A program made the translations under genes and the position numbers. From assembly GCA_003427395.1 (NCBI GenBank), contig BFEA01000446.1, forward strand, positions 752,980 through 784,084: 31,105 nucleotides of DNA, given 5' to 3'. The DNA comes from Chara braunii. Its lineage: Eukaryota; Streptophyta; Charophyceae; Charales; Characeae. The notes beneath the pieces are model-generated. The model made no database searches, was not told the DNA's origin, and saw only the letters and a list, made by a program, of their open reading frames with translations. Positions 18,808-29,433 of the stretch are shown here, in pieces. How positions within the stretch are numbered: position 1 is the first letter of the stretch; the number at the start of each line of letters is the position of its first letter.

Positions 18808-20192
18808 TTCTACAGACCCATATCACTACTCACCACCCCCTACAAAATCCTCGCTAAGGCTTTTGCAAAGAGAATCACAAAACTAACGAACAAATGCTTT
18901 CACATCGACCAAGCAGGCTTTATCCCGGTCCGATACATACTAGACAATGTGATGTTGCTGAATGAGGCAGCAAAGAAGATCGCAGAAAAACGAATGAAGG
19001 CTGCAATCCTGTTCTTGACTTCGAAAAGGCCTACGATCAAGTCAATTGGGATTTTCTTTATGTCTGCATGGAGAAAATGGGAGTAGGCCTGAACTTCAGA
19101 GATTGGGTGAAAGTCCTTTATTCAGACGCAACAGGCAGAGTCCAGGTCAATAGGATCCTATCGGAGACCTACCCGATATCAAGATCGGTCAGACAAGACG
19201 ACCCATTGACTCCGGCCATATTCCTCTTCATTATGGAAGCCATAGCTTCCTTTCTTCGGAAAGACCCGTCCATCGACGGCCTTACTGAACGCAACTTCAA
19301 TCCATTGCATGACTTTGCTCTACCCTTTGCACTAATGTTCACCGATGACCTTACTGTCCTCATTTGCGCCGATAACTGTTATTTCCAAGCCCTCGTAAGA
19401 GCAATGGAAGCCCTCAGGCTGGCATCAGAAATGAAGGTCAATTGGGGCAAAACTGAAGGCTGGTGGTTAGCAGACGATACCCCTCCCCAACCAACCGACA
19501 CAGCCACACCCATGTCATGGACAATGGGACATCAAGCACTACATTTCCTTGGTATCATGGTTTACAAGGACGGGGTATGGCCAGGTATGGGTCAGAACCT
19601 AGTTCCTAGGGCAATCGCCCGCTTGGCCCCATGCAAAAACGCTCAGGCTTCACTAATCGGACGAGCTCTACTAATTAATACGACAATCTTGTCTACACAG
19701 TGGTACATGGCATCCATCTGGTCTCCCCCTGATGACGACCTCAAGACGCTAAAGAACAGGGCGATATATTATCTATGGACAGGAGACCCCAATAGGACCA
19801 CATGTATCAACAGGGTAGCCGGGAACCACATTATTAGGAAACCACAGGAGGGGGGCCTTGGGCTAATTGACCCCAAACAGGAGTCCATAGCACTGCAGAT
19901 GAAATAGATTATCAAGATCCTGATTAGCCAGTTCATTCCATGGACCCAGATTGCTCTAGACTGCATCAGAAACCTGGCACCTATCTACTCGCCCCCAAAT
20001 ATGAGAGGCCTCTTCTGGTTGATGGCAAAGGACTGGAAAATCAAATCCGACAGACCTCACAGAAGAAACCCAGCAGAGCCTATCACAACCCCCACCCATA
20101 CAGCTATCTCCTACTGGAGCCCTACCGGCAAAGCTTGGTGCAGAATGATGCCAAGCAAACATGGTACACAGGAAACCGAGAAGAGGTCCTGA
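18808..20192 (+). pseudogene. LINE reverse transcriptase, broken
   Basis: First piece (to about 19010): RPISLL, then KILAKAFAKRI, then HIDQAGFIPVRYILDN, typical of plant LINE RT. A frameshift follows. The second piece (19014 onward) has the motif A word LDFEKAYDQVNWDF, then RSVRQDDPLTPAIFLF (normally RQGDPLSP). The catalytic-loop word is MFTDDLTVLI, where F/Y-A-D-D is usual. A GGLGLI thumb-region motif lies near 19855. A TAG at 19905-19907 interrupts the frame, which continues open to 20192. Several changes at conserved sites mean it is inactive. Confidence 0.88.
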
Positions 20193-20631
20193 GACAACCT
20201 CTCTTCTGCAACCCTTGGATCGTAGACCCTAGTGGGGTGCTGTGGACACTAGGCACAAAGGACCGGAGATGGTTGTCCTGGGTGGAAAAAGGGGTGTGGC
20301 AGGTGAAACACATCCGGGCGGAAGATCGAGGATGATTGTCCACAGAACAGGAGCTCCGAGAGTATTTAAAAGGCTGCCACTCACTTACTGAAATCCTAAC
20401 ATTGATTCAGAAGAGCATTCACAGTGGCTCTCCCTCCTAAGGGAGAATTTTTCGCGGGAGTCTGGGGATTGGGACATACTCATCTCCCAATCCCAGGCTC
20501 CCAGAGCATATCTGTTTGTCTCTCGAATCGATCCACTCAATTACCTATCCAAATTCTGCTCATACCCCGAGCTGGAAATCCTGAACAAAGAACCCCTGTG
20601 CGACATACTAGAAGCCTTCCGACTGAGAAAA

Positions 20632-21237
20632 GTGAGGGTCTCAAAGGCCAAGTCCTGGAAAATCTTCCAGCCGGACCTCAGCATTTCAGACCTCGAATTC
20701 AACCCGAAAGAGTGGGTTTGGAAGCAGGGTAAGTCCAGGAAAACGAGGACGATATTTGAATATGATGTTAAATTCGGTTATGACCTGGGACTACAGACCA
20801 CAGATCCGGACCCCAGAATCAAAGAAGAATGGAGGGAGATTCTGAATCTAGACCCCACAGACTCCATTTCCATCCCTTGGACGAAGTACCTGTCTATTAG
20901 ACCAGTTAGGATCCGAAGCATGCAGTGGCTCGTAGCGCACACATCTCTGCCGGTCAATCAATGGCTCCACAAGAGGAGGAGATATACGGACCCTGACAGT
21001 TCCGATTTATGCAGGTTGTGCACAGACAACATCCCGGAAGATACAGCCCACTGCCTCCTGTGTTGCACTGAAGCAGCATGGATATGTAACAAGGTGCACG
21101 ACCTTTGGTTCCTTCTCTTCTCATCACCCCTTCCATCCGCAACTCCTCTGAACATCCTGCTCCTATCCAACAATGCTAACAATCTCAAAGGTGGCAAGGA
21201 AGTCTGGTTTCACCTGCTCAGGAAGCTGGCTCTATAG
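20632..21237 (+). pseudogene. LINE C-terminal zf-RVT zinc-binding region
   Basis: A frame of about 200 codons with a reverse-transcriptase zinc-binding signature: RSMQWLVAHTSLPVNQWLHK, then LCRLC, then a D-T-A-H-C-L-L-C-C cluster, with C, C, H and C available as ligands. It ends with the natural-looking stop at 21235-21237. It continues the LINE above in another frame, so this is the 3' part of the same decayed ORF2, not a separate gene. Confidence 0.8.
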
Positions 21238-21599
21238 GTGTACCAAGACTATCAAGGGTACCGAGGTGGCAAGCAAAGAAATGTGGGTTCTACTTCTTGG
21301 AATGGCGGAAACTGAGATTTGAACAAGATGGAGGGAGGTGACATCAACAACGAAAATCAGACCCGAAAGACTTAACCACCAAGAGACGGTCTTTCGTGAG
21401 AAACTGGCTTCTACAGGGAAAGATTGCAACTGTGGCAGATACCAGATTGATTTAGAAGAAATGGCTCAGCGCAACTCCAGCAAGGACGATGACCCAGTGA
21501 TGGGCAAACGGAGATTACAATCTCAACAATATAGACAACTCTCCTCTTTTCTTGCTTTACACGGACCATCTGACAGAGTCGCAGTAGATTCTGAGAGGA

Positions 21600-21816
21600 C
21601 AAGTGGTAGGGCAAGCTGACAGTCAATCCTCCTGCTCTGGAGCAATCAATGCTGGTCAGGGTTCCTTCGGCCAGACGGAAGGAAGGGTGAGAGTGTTCAC
21701 CATGTATTTCAATTCTTGACTTGCCGGTGAAAAGGAACTGGACTGACGCTCCCTGGAATGGATATGGAGCCGGGACCATAAGGACTTGTTTCAAAAAAAA
21801 AAAAAAAAAAAAAAAA
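21600..21816 (+). mobile_element. LINE 3' UTR / family copy 4 with poly(A)
   Basis: The best preserved tail of the four-copy family. It lies 360 bp after the LINE stop codon and runs into the 24-bp A run. Its position suggests that it is the 3' untranslated end of this LINE. The other three copies would then be 5'-truncated tails, or SINEs that borrowed the tail. Confidence 0.65.
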
Positions 21817-22099
21817 GTGTGTGCCAGTCTGGCGGTGAAAGTAAACAGTAAAACGAACATGAATAACTCTTCATAAACAGATTGAGATTCAGGAGTTCTA
21901 GTCCTTCATGCAGTTTGAGGTTGATTAGGAAAACCGATATAAAGGTGTGCTGAAATGTTGCAAGGGTGCTGAAATTTTGGAACTAATCAGTTTGGCATTT
22001 GCCTGTCAATTTGCTGTGTCAATGTGGTCGTATTTGGTGATTGCTGTGGGAAGGGTGGAAACTGTCTTTTGAGTTTTGTTGTCTTGTTGGATTGCGCAG
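21817..22099. other. 3' end of intron A
   Basis: Unique-looking intronic sequence, T-rich toward its end, finishing TTGGATTGCGCAG at the splice acceptor. Confidence 0.55.
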
Positions 22100-22276
22100 A
22101 GCGATGTTGTTGCGGGTTGGATCACCAGGAGTGGCGGGAAATTGGTAGATAAAGAGGAAGATCTGAGCAGAATGAAAGACGTGACAGTTGTTATGGGACA
22201 TGCAGGATCAGCCGCAGAGAAGGCGATTGACGGCTCACATGCTGTCACGAGACACTGGGTTCAATCCTGCTTAATG
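22100..22276 (+). CDS. BRCT-domain gene, exon B (body of BRCT domain 1)
   Basis: 59 codons between an acceptor (GCGCAG before 22100) and a donor (ATG|GTACAC after 22276), phase 0 at both ends. The translation has the BRCT hallmarks: SGGKLVD (the glycine pair after helix 1), DVTVVMGHAG (third strand), then HAVTRHWVQSCLM with the invariant Trp and following Cys of the last helix. Joined to the last residues of exon A it gives one full-length BRCT domain. The next residues after splicing begin the linker in exon C. Likely nuclear phosphoprotein-binding module. I could not verify expression. Confidence 0.78.
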
Positions 22277-22763
22277 GTACACTGTCCCCACCATCCTCGA
22301 CATTGCGAATCGAAGTATTATGCAATTCTGTGACTTTTGTGTTGCTGAACTGGTGAACGGCCTAGGAGGGCGGTGGATGACAGTTTTTTCAAATTAGGCA
22401 TGTATAGGTGCCGTCCGCAGCCGAGATTCGCCCAGATGTGCAGCTGCTCTTAAGACTCTGTGATCGGCTGTGTATCTGGGCCGTTCCCTGGTGAAAGGCC
22501 CAGATTGACCAGGTACCTTTGCAAACCAATCAGGTCCCCAGATCGCTGGAAAACTGACCCTTCCAGTTGTTTTGGGCTCCGCCCTGAAAAGTTTGAAGAG
22601 GTCGGTAGGCCCTTTGTGGACATAGGGGAGGCCCCTCATTTCTTTCTTCTGCAGCACTTAATCTCGCCAGCTGAAATGAAACCAGAGGGCTGATCCGTAC
22701 ACTGCCTGTTTTTGCTGGCGGTGTGCTGACCCTCCGAACTACGGCCCGTGGTGACACCACTGT

Positions 22764-22766
<3 letters not shown>

Positions 22767-22853
<87 letters not shown>
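22767..22853. repeat. (AG)n microsatellite
   Basis: About 43 AG units followed by G-rich sequence (GGGGG runs at 22852-22875 and 22902-22919). Confidence 0.97.
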
Positions 22854-22855
<2 letters not shown>

Positions 22856-23057
22856 GAAACTCTGGGGGGGGCCATGATGGGGTGTGCCCCCACTCACAAG
22901 AGGGGGGGGCATGGGGGGAAACATTAAAGGCACAAATACACGCACACACACACACGCTCAGTTATTGCCAACTTTGGGCAAAGTAGACCACTGTCATCAA
23001 GGGTATTTCTCGCTTTCAGCAAGGTACTTAGTCCGAATGCACCTGGGTTGTAAATCG

Positions 23058-23263
23058 TTAAACCACCAGTACCTTTCCCGCGTGGGAAAATAGGGAAAAC
23101 TGGCAGTTTTGCCAATCTCCTGAATCTTCGGAGGTCGGGTCCGACGACGACTGCCTTTGATAAATCCGATCGGTGGCCGTCATGTCGTTTCGGCCTCCGA
23201 AAAGGTCGGACGCCTACCCGAGGCCCGCTATTTTCCCACGCGGGAAAGGTACTGGTGGTTTAA
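23058..23263. mobile_element. MITE with 36-bp perfect terminal inverted repeats
   Basis: 23058-23093 is the exact reverse complement of 23228-23263. Both ends are TTAA, so the element can be read as TTAA target duplications around ACCACCAGTACC...GGTACTGGTGGT arms. The 134-bp interior has no ORF. TTAA duplications are typical of piggyBac-type transposons, but a fold-back element without a target duplication would look the same because TTAA is palindromic. Confidence 0.85.
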
Positions 23264-23388
23264 CAATGGAAATAATGTTATAATAGGCTTAATAGCCTCT
23301 TTATGTTTCAGAAGCCAGAATTAATCCGGCCAGAATGCACTTGGGTTGTAAATCAGGCATGCATGATTTGCATGGTTGCCCCGAACAA

Positions 23389-23524
23389 CCGGACAACCGG
23401 ACACGGACGCCAAACCCGTGTCTGGATCAAACTGGACGTCCGGTTAACTGGACATCAAACCGGACATCAAACCGGACATCAAACCGGACAGTCCGGTTTG
23501 CTATGTCGGTGTCCGGTTGTCCGG
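23389..23524. repeat. CCGGAC-rich inverted repeat with a 12-bp tandem core
   Basis: CCGGACAACCGGACAC (23389-23404) is the perfect reverse complement of 23509-23524. Between them lie three to four CATCAAACCGGA units (about 23452-23490) and the palindrome AACCGGACAGTCCGGTT. Similar CCGGAC words recur in opposite orientation at 24028-24095. Confidence 0.85.
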
Positions 23525-23541
23525 GGAAAAAAAAAAAAAAC

Positions 23542-23620
23542 CCACCAAGCACGGAGCTCAAATGCACCAAGATTCTATCCAAATAAGAGCAAAGCAGTGA
23601 AGTCGTGTGCCAATGTCATC
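23542..23620 (+). repeat. Direct repeat, unit 1
   Basis: Matches 23811-23887 over about 77 bp: ACCAAGC-CGGAGCTCAA, ACCAAGATTC-ATCCAAATAA and GTGTGCCAATGT in order. No coding signature. Confidence 0.85.
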
Positions 23621-23810
23621 GCCCTCAGGCCCCACCAACACAGTATCTAATGTCGCTCATCTCTGTCTGGCGTCGTCGCCCTCCCATCCCTGGTCGCCCC
23701 TCTCATCGGCCAGACCCTCCTCCCACGTCACAAACATGCAAGGAATATGAGCGAGAGCGATAGACAGAAAATCAAGTTGCAAAATCACGCAGAAGTCCAG
23801 ATAGTCATGT

Positions 23811-23887
23811 ACCAAGCAGAGAGCTCAAGTGCACCAAGATTCCATCCAAATAAGAGCAAAGCAGTGAACCTGTGTGCCAATGTTATC
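23811..23887 (+). repeat. Direct repeat, unit 2
   Basis: Partner of 23542-23620. The sequence just upstream (23735-23810) also resembles the left flank of the gypsy element at 3105-3200, so all three belong to one dispersed family. Confidence 0.8.
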
Positions 23888-24147
23888 ACACAGAGGGCCC
23901 TTTCAGGGCCTGTCCGGTTGGGGTGCCGGTTTTAAAAAAACATCAGCATTATTTTTCCGGGGTACCCTAGGCCAGGTAAATGACCTGGGAACCCCAAAAA
24001 AGAATTCAAATTTTTTGAAATCGGGGTCCAACCGGACCCTCTGAACTGGACACGGGACACCGGACTGTCTGGATCAGGATCCGGGCATCCGGATGGTAAC
24101 CATGATGATTTGCAGAGCATGAATGCATAATTTACCATCTCTCAGTC

Positions 24148-24148
<1 letters not shown>

Positions 24149-24209
<61 letters not shown>
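24149..24209. repeat. (TGTC)n followed by (TC)n
   Basis: About nine tetranucleotide units passing directly into about eleven TC units, a compound microsatellite. Confidence 0.96.
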
Positions 24210-24217
<8 letters not shown>

Positions 24218-25164
24218 TTTCAGTGACTGAAGTGTTTTCTTAAAAACCAGGCATGCAAGATTTATTGTTGTGATCTACGCTTCCAGAGTGGCTTGGGACC
24301 ACTTGCCTGGCCGGGCCAAAAGAACATAAAACCTAGGAGGATTCTCACACCTGGCCTGTCCTGCCCACCCGGGCACCTGGGCGTAATGGGGGGGGCGGTC
24401 TGACGCACGGGGTACCTGAGCATGCCAAAAGAAAAAAAATGTTTTTTAATTTTTATTTTTATTTTCTGGTTTTCTGCGTACTCCCAGAGGACCCCAAATC
24501 TGGGCTCATTTCTTTTTTTTGCGAGTTGGCTGAAAAGGGGTGGGGAGGGGGGTATAAATTGGTTTTAAAGGGGCTAAAGGGGTTTAAAGGGGGGTGCCTT
24601 TGTGTGATTCTGTTATTTTCTTCTTCGTCTCTAATTCTGTGAGGAATTATAATGTGACCCTCAACCAAAAGTCGTTTGTATTTCAATTCTACACAACATA
24701 TTTTTTTCCAGATTTTTTTTTTTTTTTTTTAATTGCGCTGGGGCTTGGAACCCTGCTCGGGGGTCATACCGGGCCAGGCACCCAGGCATGTACCCGGGCA
24801 CAAGTTGGGTGCCCGGGCGCCAGGAAAAATAGCCGAGCATAAAACTCAGAAATTTTAAAACAAGATTATTATTTTTTTTTGTATTTAAATTTTGAGTTGG
24901 TAAAAAAAAATTAATGTGAACCTGAGGCAAAGCTTGCTCATTTTAGTGAGATGCTCAGGCGGGCGTGGCCTCGCGTGCCCTCGGCAGAAGCCTTGGGTGA
25001 CACGTGCGTTCAAGGTGTCAATGGCTCACAGATGTCTCCAATTCACATTGAGTATCGCATTTCGCTGTAGGACCCTGAGGCAAAAGTTGTTCATTTTAAT
25101 TTTCTGCACAGCGTAGTTTTTCTTCAGTTTTTTTTTATTTAGTCCCCCCCCCCCCTCTCCCGTA
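24210..25164. other. Intronic low-complexity DNA, no gene
   Basis: A/T homopolymers and CCCGGGC/GGGCCAGG-type words (24304-24420, 24765-24830). The words CCTGAGGCAAA and TTCATTTTA occur near 24920 and again near 25074, a weak direct repeat about 154 bp apart. Confidence 0.5.
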
Positions 25165-25437
25165 GTGACCTTCCTTGGCTCTTGCCCGACTGGGCTGCAA
25201 TTGCAACAAAGGTGACCCGAATGTCAAGTGATTGTTTTTTTCTCCTTTTTTTTACTGACCGACTTTAGAAAGGATTTCACTGCTGTAGCCTTAGTCCCGG
25301 TCCTGAGTCCAGTTTTTGTAGGGACCTTCCGTGGCTCTTGCCTGACCGGGCCACAAGGGCAACCAAGGTGACCCTGTTTTTCCTTGTTTTTTTACTAACT
25401 GACTGAAAGCATTTCACCAGTGCAGCCTTAGTCCCTT
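25165..25437 (+). repeat. Two direct repeats of about 155 bp
   Basis: GACCTTCC-TGGCTCTTGCC starts near 25167 and again near 25323. Both units continue through CAAGGTGACCC-, TTTACTGACCGACT-like and GCAGCCTTAGTCCC-like words. The second unit ends exactly where gypsy RNase H homology begins. Confidence 0.8.
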
Positions 25438-27335
25438 TTTGTGCGCAAGTCAGTATGGAGTTGGTGCAGTCCTTCAGCAAGATCATGGCACTGGTCTGAA
25501 ACCAGTGGAATTCACGAGTAAGACAATGAAGGTGCAGAGAATTCAGGCATCTACCTATGAAAAAGAAGTGCATGCTTTCATCTGTGCCCTCAAACAGTGG
25601 AAACATCTTTTGTTTGGGAGACTCTTCAAGATCTACTCTGATCACTCCATTCTGCAGTGGATGAAGACCAAGGTGAGTTAAATGACAAACTGGCGAGGTA
25701 TATTCAGTTCATTGATGGATTTGACTTTGAACTGTAGCACAAGAAGGGGTGCTATAACGAGGTTGCTGATGCATTGTCACGTAGACCTGGTTCATTTGCT
25801 GCCATTGTTGATACTTACTTCTTTGCTGATTCCACCAGACAGGCCATCGCTGATGCGTTGCCTCAGGACCCAGTCTTTGGTCCCATCCTTAGGAAGCTAT
25901 AGACTGACCCCAATTCTGAGCCAGGGGGAAAGAGCGTCTTTGTATCCCTAATGATTGCAAGATCATTACTCATCTGATTTCAGAGAGTCATGATGCTCGT
26001 GGTCACTTTGGGCTATTAAAGACGTATGCTGCCCTGACCCAACGTTTCTATTGGTCTAAGATGAAGGACGATATCCTGCACTACTTGGAGACCTGTGAGT
26101 TGTGCTGAAGGGACAAGGACGGCCCCATATGGGACTACTCAAACCTCTACCCATCCCTGATGGTTCAGGTGAGTCTGTGTCCATTGACTTCACAGATTTG
26201 GGCAAGACCACGCCACGCGTATGGTTTGCATTGATAAATTTTCTAAAGTATGCTGAGTTTATCCCTTTTATCTGCTGAGGCCAGATTGCCTCTGGTCAGA
26301 GAGTTTTTTTGTGAGAGGTGGGTGAATGTCCATGGGTTCCCATCCTCCCTGGTCAATGACAGAGACCCCAGATTCTGCAGCGACGATTGACAATCTTTCT
26401 GTAAACACTACCTGCATTCCAGACTGGACATGACCTCTGGGAGACATCCTGAAGCCAACGGACAGGATGAAGTAATGAATCAGGTCCTGTTTGGCCAGGG
26501 CACAACTAATGTATGATACATTTGTTCACAGCTCGACAAGCTTTACACCCTATTGGCTGCACTTCGCCAGAGACCCCGGACAACCTTTGGATGATCTCTT
26601 TGATAAGTCCAAGCCTAAACTAACTCCTGGCACTGCAGAGTTCACCAAGAGTTTTGAGAAGGACCTAGAAAAAGCTAGAACTAGTATGTTCAAGGCCTAG
26701 AAGAGGATGATCGAACAGGCTAACAAGCATCGCTGTCCCTCTACTATACGACCAGGTCACTGCGTCTGGGTGAAAAGATCTGAGCTAACTGATGAACAAG
26801 ATATCTCTTTGTTGCCTGTTTACTACGGCCCATTCAAAGACGCACGTGGCCATATTTCGTGTGTAGGGCAGGTGCTTGATACTGTGGGGCGGATCCATTT
26901 GGACCTTCCTACGTACTTGCGGTACCCTCTCATATCAAAACCTATCCGGTCTTCCATGCCTCAAAACTGCGGCCTTTCACTCCTGCCGATGCCTTTCCTG
27001 ACAGGCCATCACAGTTTGGACCTCCTATCCTTGGGAAGGGATATGAAGTCGAGAGCATAGAGGATCAGTGGGGCACAGGCCTCAACTGTGAATACCTTGT
27101 GAAGTTCCTTTTCCAACCTCACACAGAGGACCGATGGTTCACAAGGAAGGAACTTCTCAAGTTGCAAATTCAGTCGTGCACGCCTATGAGGCCTACCCTC
27201 CCGGAGAGCGTGGACCCCGAACAGAAAGGGCAACCCCTCAGACGTTCTTCCCGTGGACACTCCTTGCTCCGGGTTCACGCTCTCCTGGAGGGTAGGAATG
27301 CAATGAATTGCAGTGGCATGCGGACTGTACACTAA
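25438..27335 (+). pseudogene. Decayed chromovirus pol: RNase H, integrase, chromodomain
   Basis: Second, older gypsy element on the + strand, truncated inside RNase H. Visible in order but across changing frames and many stops: ASQYGVGAVLQQ, TYEKEVHAFI, YSDHSILQWMKT and EVADALSRRP (RNase H); an integrase zinc-finger region near 25985-26110; TSGRHPEANGQ (integrase core, about 26431-26463); CVWVKRSEL and VYYGPF (C-terminal module). It ends with an unusually clear chromodomain, YEVESIEDQWG, then CEYLVKFLF, then DRWFTRKELL (27042-27165). No RT or gag remains and no flanking LTR pair was found. It differs from the 3257-11822 element in sequence and state of decay. Confidence 0.9.
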
Positions 27336-28091
27336 CTTCGTTTGATGTTGCCTGGTTTTGAGCTCTCCGGGATTCAATCCCGTGACCTGTTTTGTTTGCT
27401 GTTTTTTTTTTTTTGTGTGTGTGATTGCCCAACTGGGCCTGATCCCTAGGTCTGTTTGGAGTAGTCTCTGTAGGCTAGCTGTAATACCACTAGGTCTCTC
27501 TGTTTTGTCCTTTCTGCCCTTGAGTTGTAGGTGGTTTCTGTCCTCCCCTTTTGCCAATTTTAGGTCCAGATTTGGTCCTAGGCTATAGGCTGTCGTTCGT
27601 AGGCTGTAGGCTGTCGAGTCAGGGAAAACAGCAGTCTACAAAAGTTTCAAGGGCAAGGAAAAACGGGTTCTGTCTCGTCATTTTTTTCCACGAAGTGCTG
27701 CTGGAGGTCGCGTGCTGTTTGGGTGCTGCATTATTTCACTTGCCGCATCATCTTCATGCTGCTATGGTTGTTCTCCATAGCTGGGGCTTCCTGGCTCGTG
27801 TTGTGACTGCGCTGGGCATCAGGCCCTGATCGCTGTGAAGCGCCTCCTCTTACCTTTGCTGTTGGGGATAGGCAGGATCGCCATTGAAACCCTTCTTGCA
27901 AGTGTTTGTCGAAGTGGCAGCCATCACCTTGTTCATCAAGCACTGGTGCTCTTCTTCTTCGTCCTGGGAGCTACCCTGCCCTGTTGAGCGGACACTTCAT
28001 CTGTAGTGGGCATCAAGTTTGGGCTGCTGAGTGGCGTGTCGGGTTCAGGAGGGTTGGTGGCCCTTGATGGGCTTGATAGGTTGGGCGCAGG
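27336..28091. other. Intronic DNA, nothing firmly recognised
   Basis: A possible tRNA-like T-arm word (CGGGATTCAATCCCG, 27369-27383) lies before a 12-15 bp T run, and a GTAGGCTGTCG word repeats near 27586-27622. Neither is enough to name an element. Confidence 0.4.
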
Positions 28092-29433
28092 CCTGCGCCA
28101 TAGCTGTGAGCTTGGGGCTGGGAGGAAGAAGAAGTTTCTCTTACTTGTTGAAACTCTCCCCTCAGTTGGTTCGTAAATGCTAATAACTTGGTTGGGATTC
28201 TTGGAAATAACAGTGCATTGATTGGCTGGAGGGAGCGGGATATTAATGAGAATTGAGTAATTTAGTAAATTTACTAATTTCAATTCTATTTTTGGTTTAT
28301 GCGAGGATCTCGGTCCTCGGCAGGCCTAAGGGGCCCTTGCTACAGATGTGCCCGGCCTAAGTGAAGGCGGGCCTAACAAATCTCAAGAGGCCCATTGCTG
28401 TCAATTTCGTATTTGGGGTCCAGGCAGTTGTGACGCGCCAGTTGGTTGAGGGAAACACAGGCCAAGCAGCAAAGATATTCCACGGCCTACCAGGCCTTTC
28501 GGGAAATGCAGGCCCTGGGCAAGAATCGCAGCCTCATACACAGACAGTTGGGAGGCCCAACCGAACGAGGCCCAGCAGCTGCAACAGAGGCACAGCCTCC
28601 TGGGGCCTACCGGAAGCTTCTGGGCAGAGGCCCGGGCCAGTCAGGCCGCCGGGGCAGGCAGGCTCTTTCCATACAGGAAAGAGCTCGCTGCCGGGGCGCT
28701 CATTCAGGCACTTGCCAGATGATGGGGCAGCGCTGCTGGAGCAATTGCTCGCGGGCTGCCGAGCGCTAAGGGCAAGGTGCTGCGCTCGTGCGATCGTGCA
28801 GGAAGCAGGGTGCTGCTTAGGGCAGCGCCATAGCCCAGCCTTCATAGCTCTTGGACTACAGTGAGGCGCAGCGGTGGTCTTTGGGTGTACAGAGGGCAGA
28901 CGTGGGTGTAAGTCGTGGGAGAGAGAAGGATGATGATAATGATGATGATGTGAGGGCACATAACTGGTATTGGCGATGGTCTGCAGTGGGCGACATCTTC
29001 AAGTACTTCGTGGGCTGCTGACGTCAACAGTTGCATTGTCAATTAGTAGACAGATAGTAGCTGTGTAGGAAGTAGGCTGGGCGTCGAGCGCCAAGTAGGG
29101 AGAAGGTCCTGGACTCTTGTGTTCGTGGTGGCGAGAGCAAGCTCTCATTGACATTGGTTTTCAGTGTTACGATTCTCCATTGGTGTCATATTGGTGCAAT
29201 GCTGCTTTCTGGACACTGTGATACTTTCTGGCCTTCAATGTGATTGTGCATTCTCGATATTGTCATCTCGCTATTGCTCGTTTTCCTTGCATTTAAGTGC
29301 TTCCACTGTGTATTCTCTCCTCCGGTGTGGTGTGAATTGCTCTCTCCAAGATCTCTTGTCATTGCACATGTGTATGGGAACATGTGGATGCCATGCTGTA
29401 TCTCGTTTCAATCAGGCACATAACACAGCCCTG
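28092..29433 (+). repeat. Tandem duplication, unit 1 (interrupted by a solo LTR)
   Basis: Bases 28092-28299 match 29434-29632, and 29290-29433 match 29633-29728 and onward: TGCGCCATAGCT, GGAGGAAGAAGAAG, GATTGGCTGGAG and TTCAATTCTAT words, then GTGTATTCTCT and CATGCTGTATCTCG. The two halves are separated by the LTR at 28300-29153 plus about 130 bp absent from unit 2. Confidence 0.8.
28300..29153 (+). mobile_element. Solo LTR of the same gypsy family
   Basis: Starts TGCGAGG and ends CATTGACA, like the LTRs at 3257-4038 and 11043-11822. It shares ordered words with their minus strand: GGCCTAAGTGAAGGC, GCGCCAGTTGGTTGA, CAGGCCCTGGGC, GGCCTACCGGAAGCTTC and GAGCGCCAA. No internal gag or pol is attached. 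TTGGTTTA precedes it and TTGGTTTT follows it, a probable slightly diverged target duplication. Confidence 0.8.

Larger units (their letters stand above)
18808..21816 (+). mobile_element. LINE (non-LTR retrotransposon), 5'-truncated
   Basis: Starts abruptly inside the RT domain at FYRPISLL (18808) and continues through RT, a linker and a C-terminal zinc-binding domain to a 24-bp poly(A) run (21793-21816). There is no endonuclease domain or ORF1, as expected from 5' truncation during target-primed reverse transcription. It is broken by a frameshift near 19005-19014, a TAG at 19905-19907 and further lesions between 20190 and 20630. It lies in sense orientation inside the BRCT gene intron. Confidence 0.88.
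15563..22099 (+). other. Intron A of the BRCT gene (TE-filled)
   Basis: Begins GTAACC and ends in a T-rich tract plus TTGCGCAG. It interrupts a single BRCT domain after its first strand. It contains, in order, a LINE-tail copy, a tRNA-headed SINE, a U2 fragment, an LTR relative, another LINE-tail copy, telomere-like motifs, a U6 pseudogene and a LINE. Confidence 0.65.

Noticed and set aside
22723-22986. Arg-Glu or Ser-Leu repeat proteins
   Set aside because: Pure translation of the AG microsatellite.
23452-23490. CRISPR-like short repeats
   Set aside because: The 12-bp units are contiguous with no spacers and lie in a eukaryotic intron.
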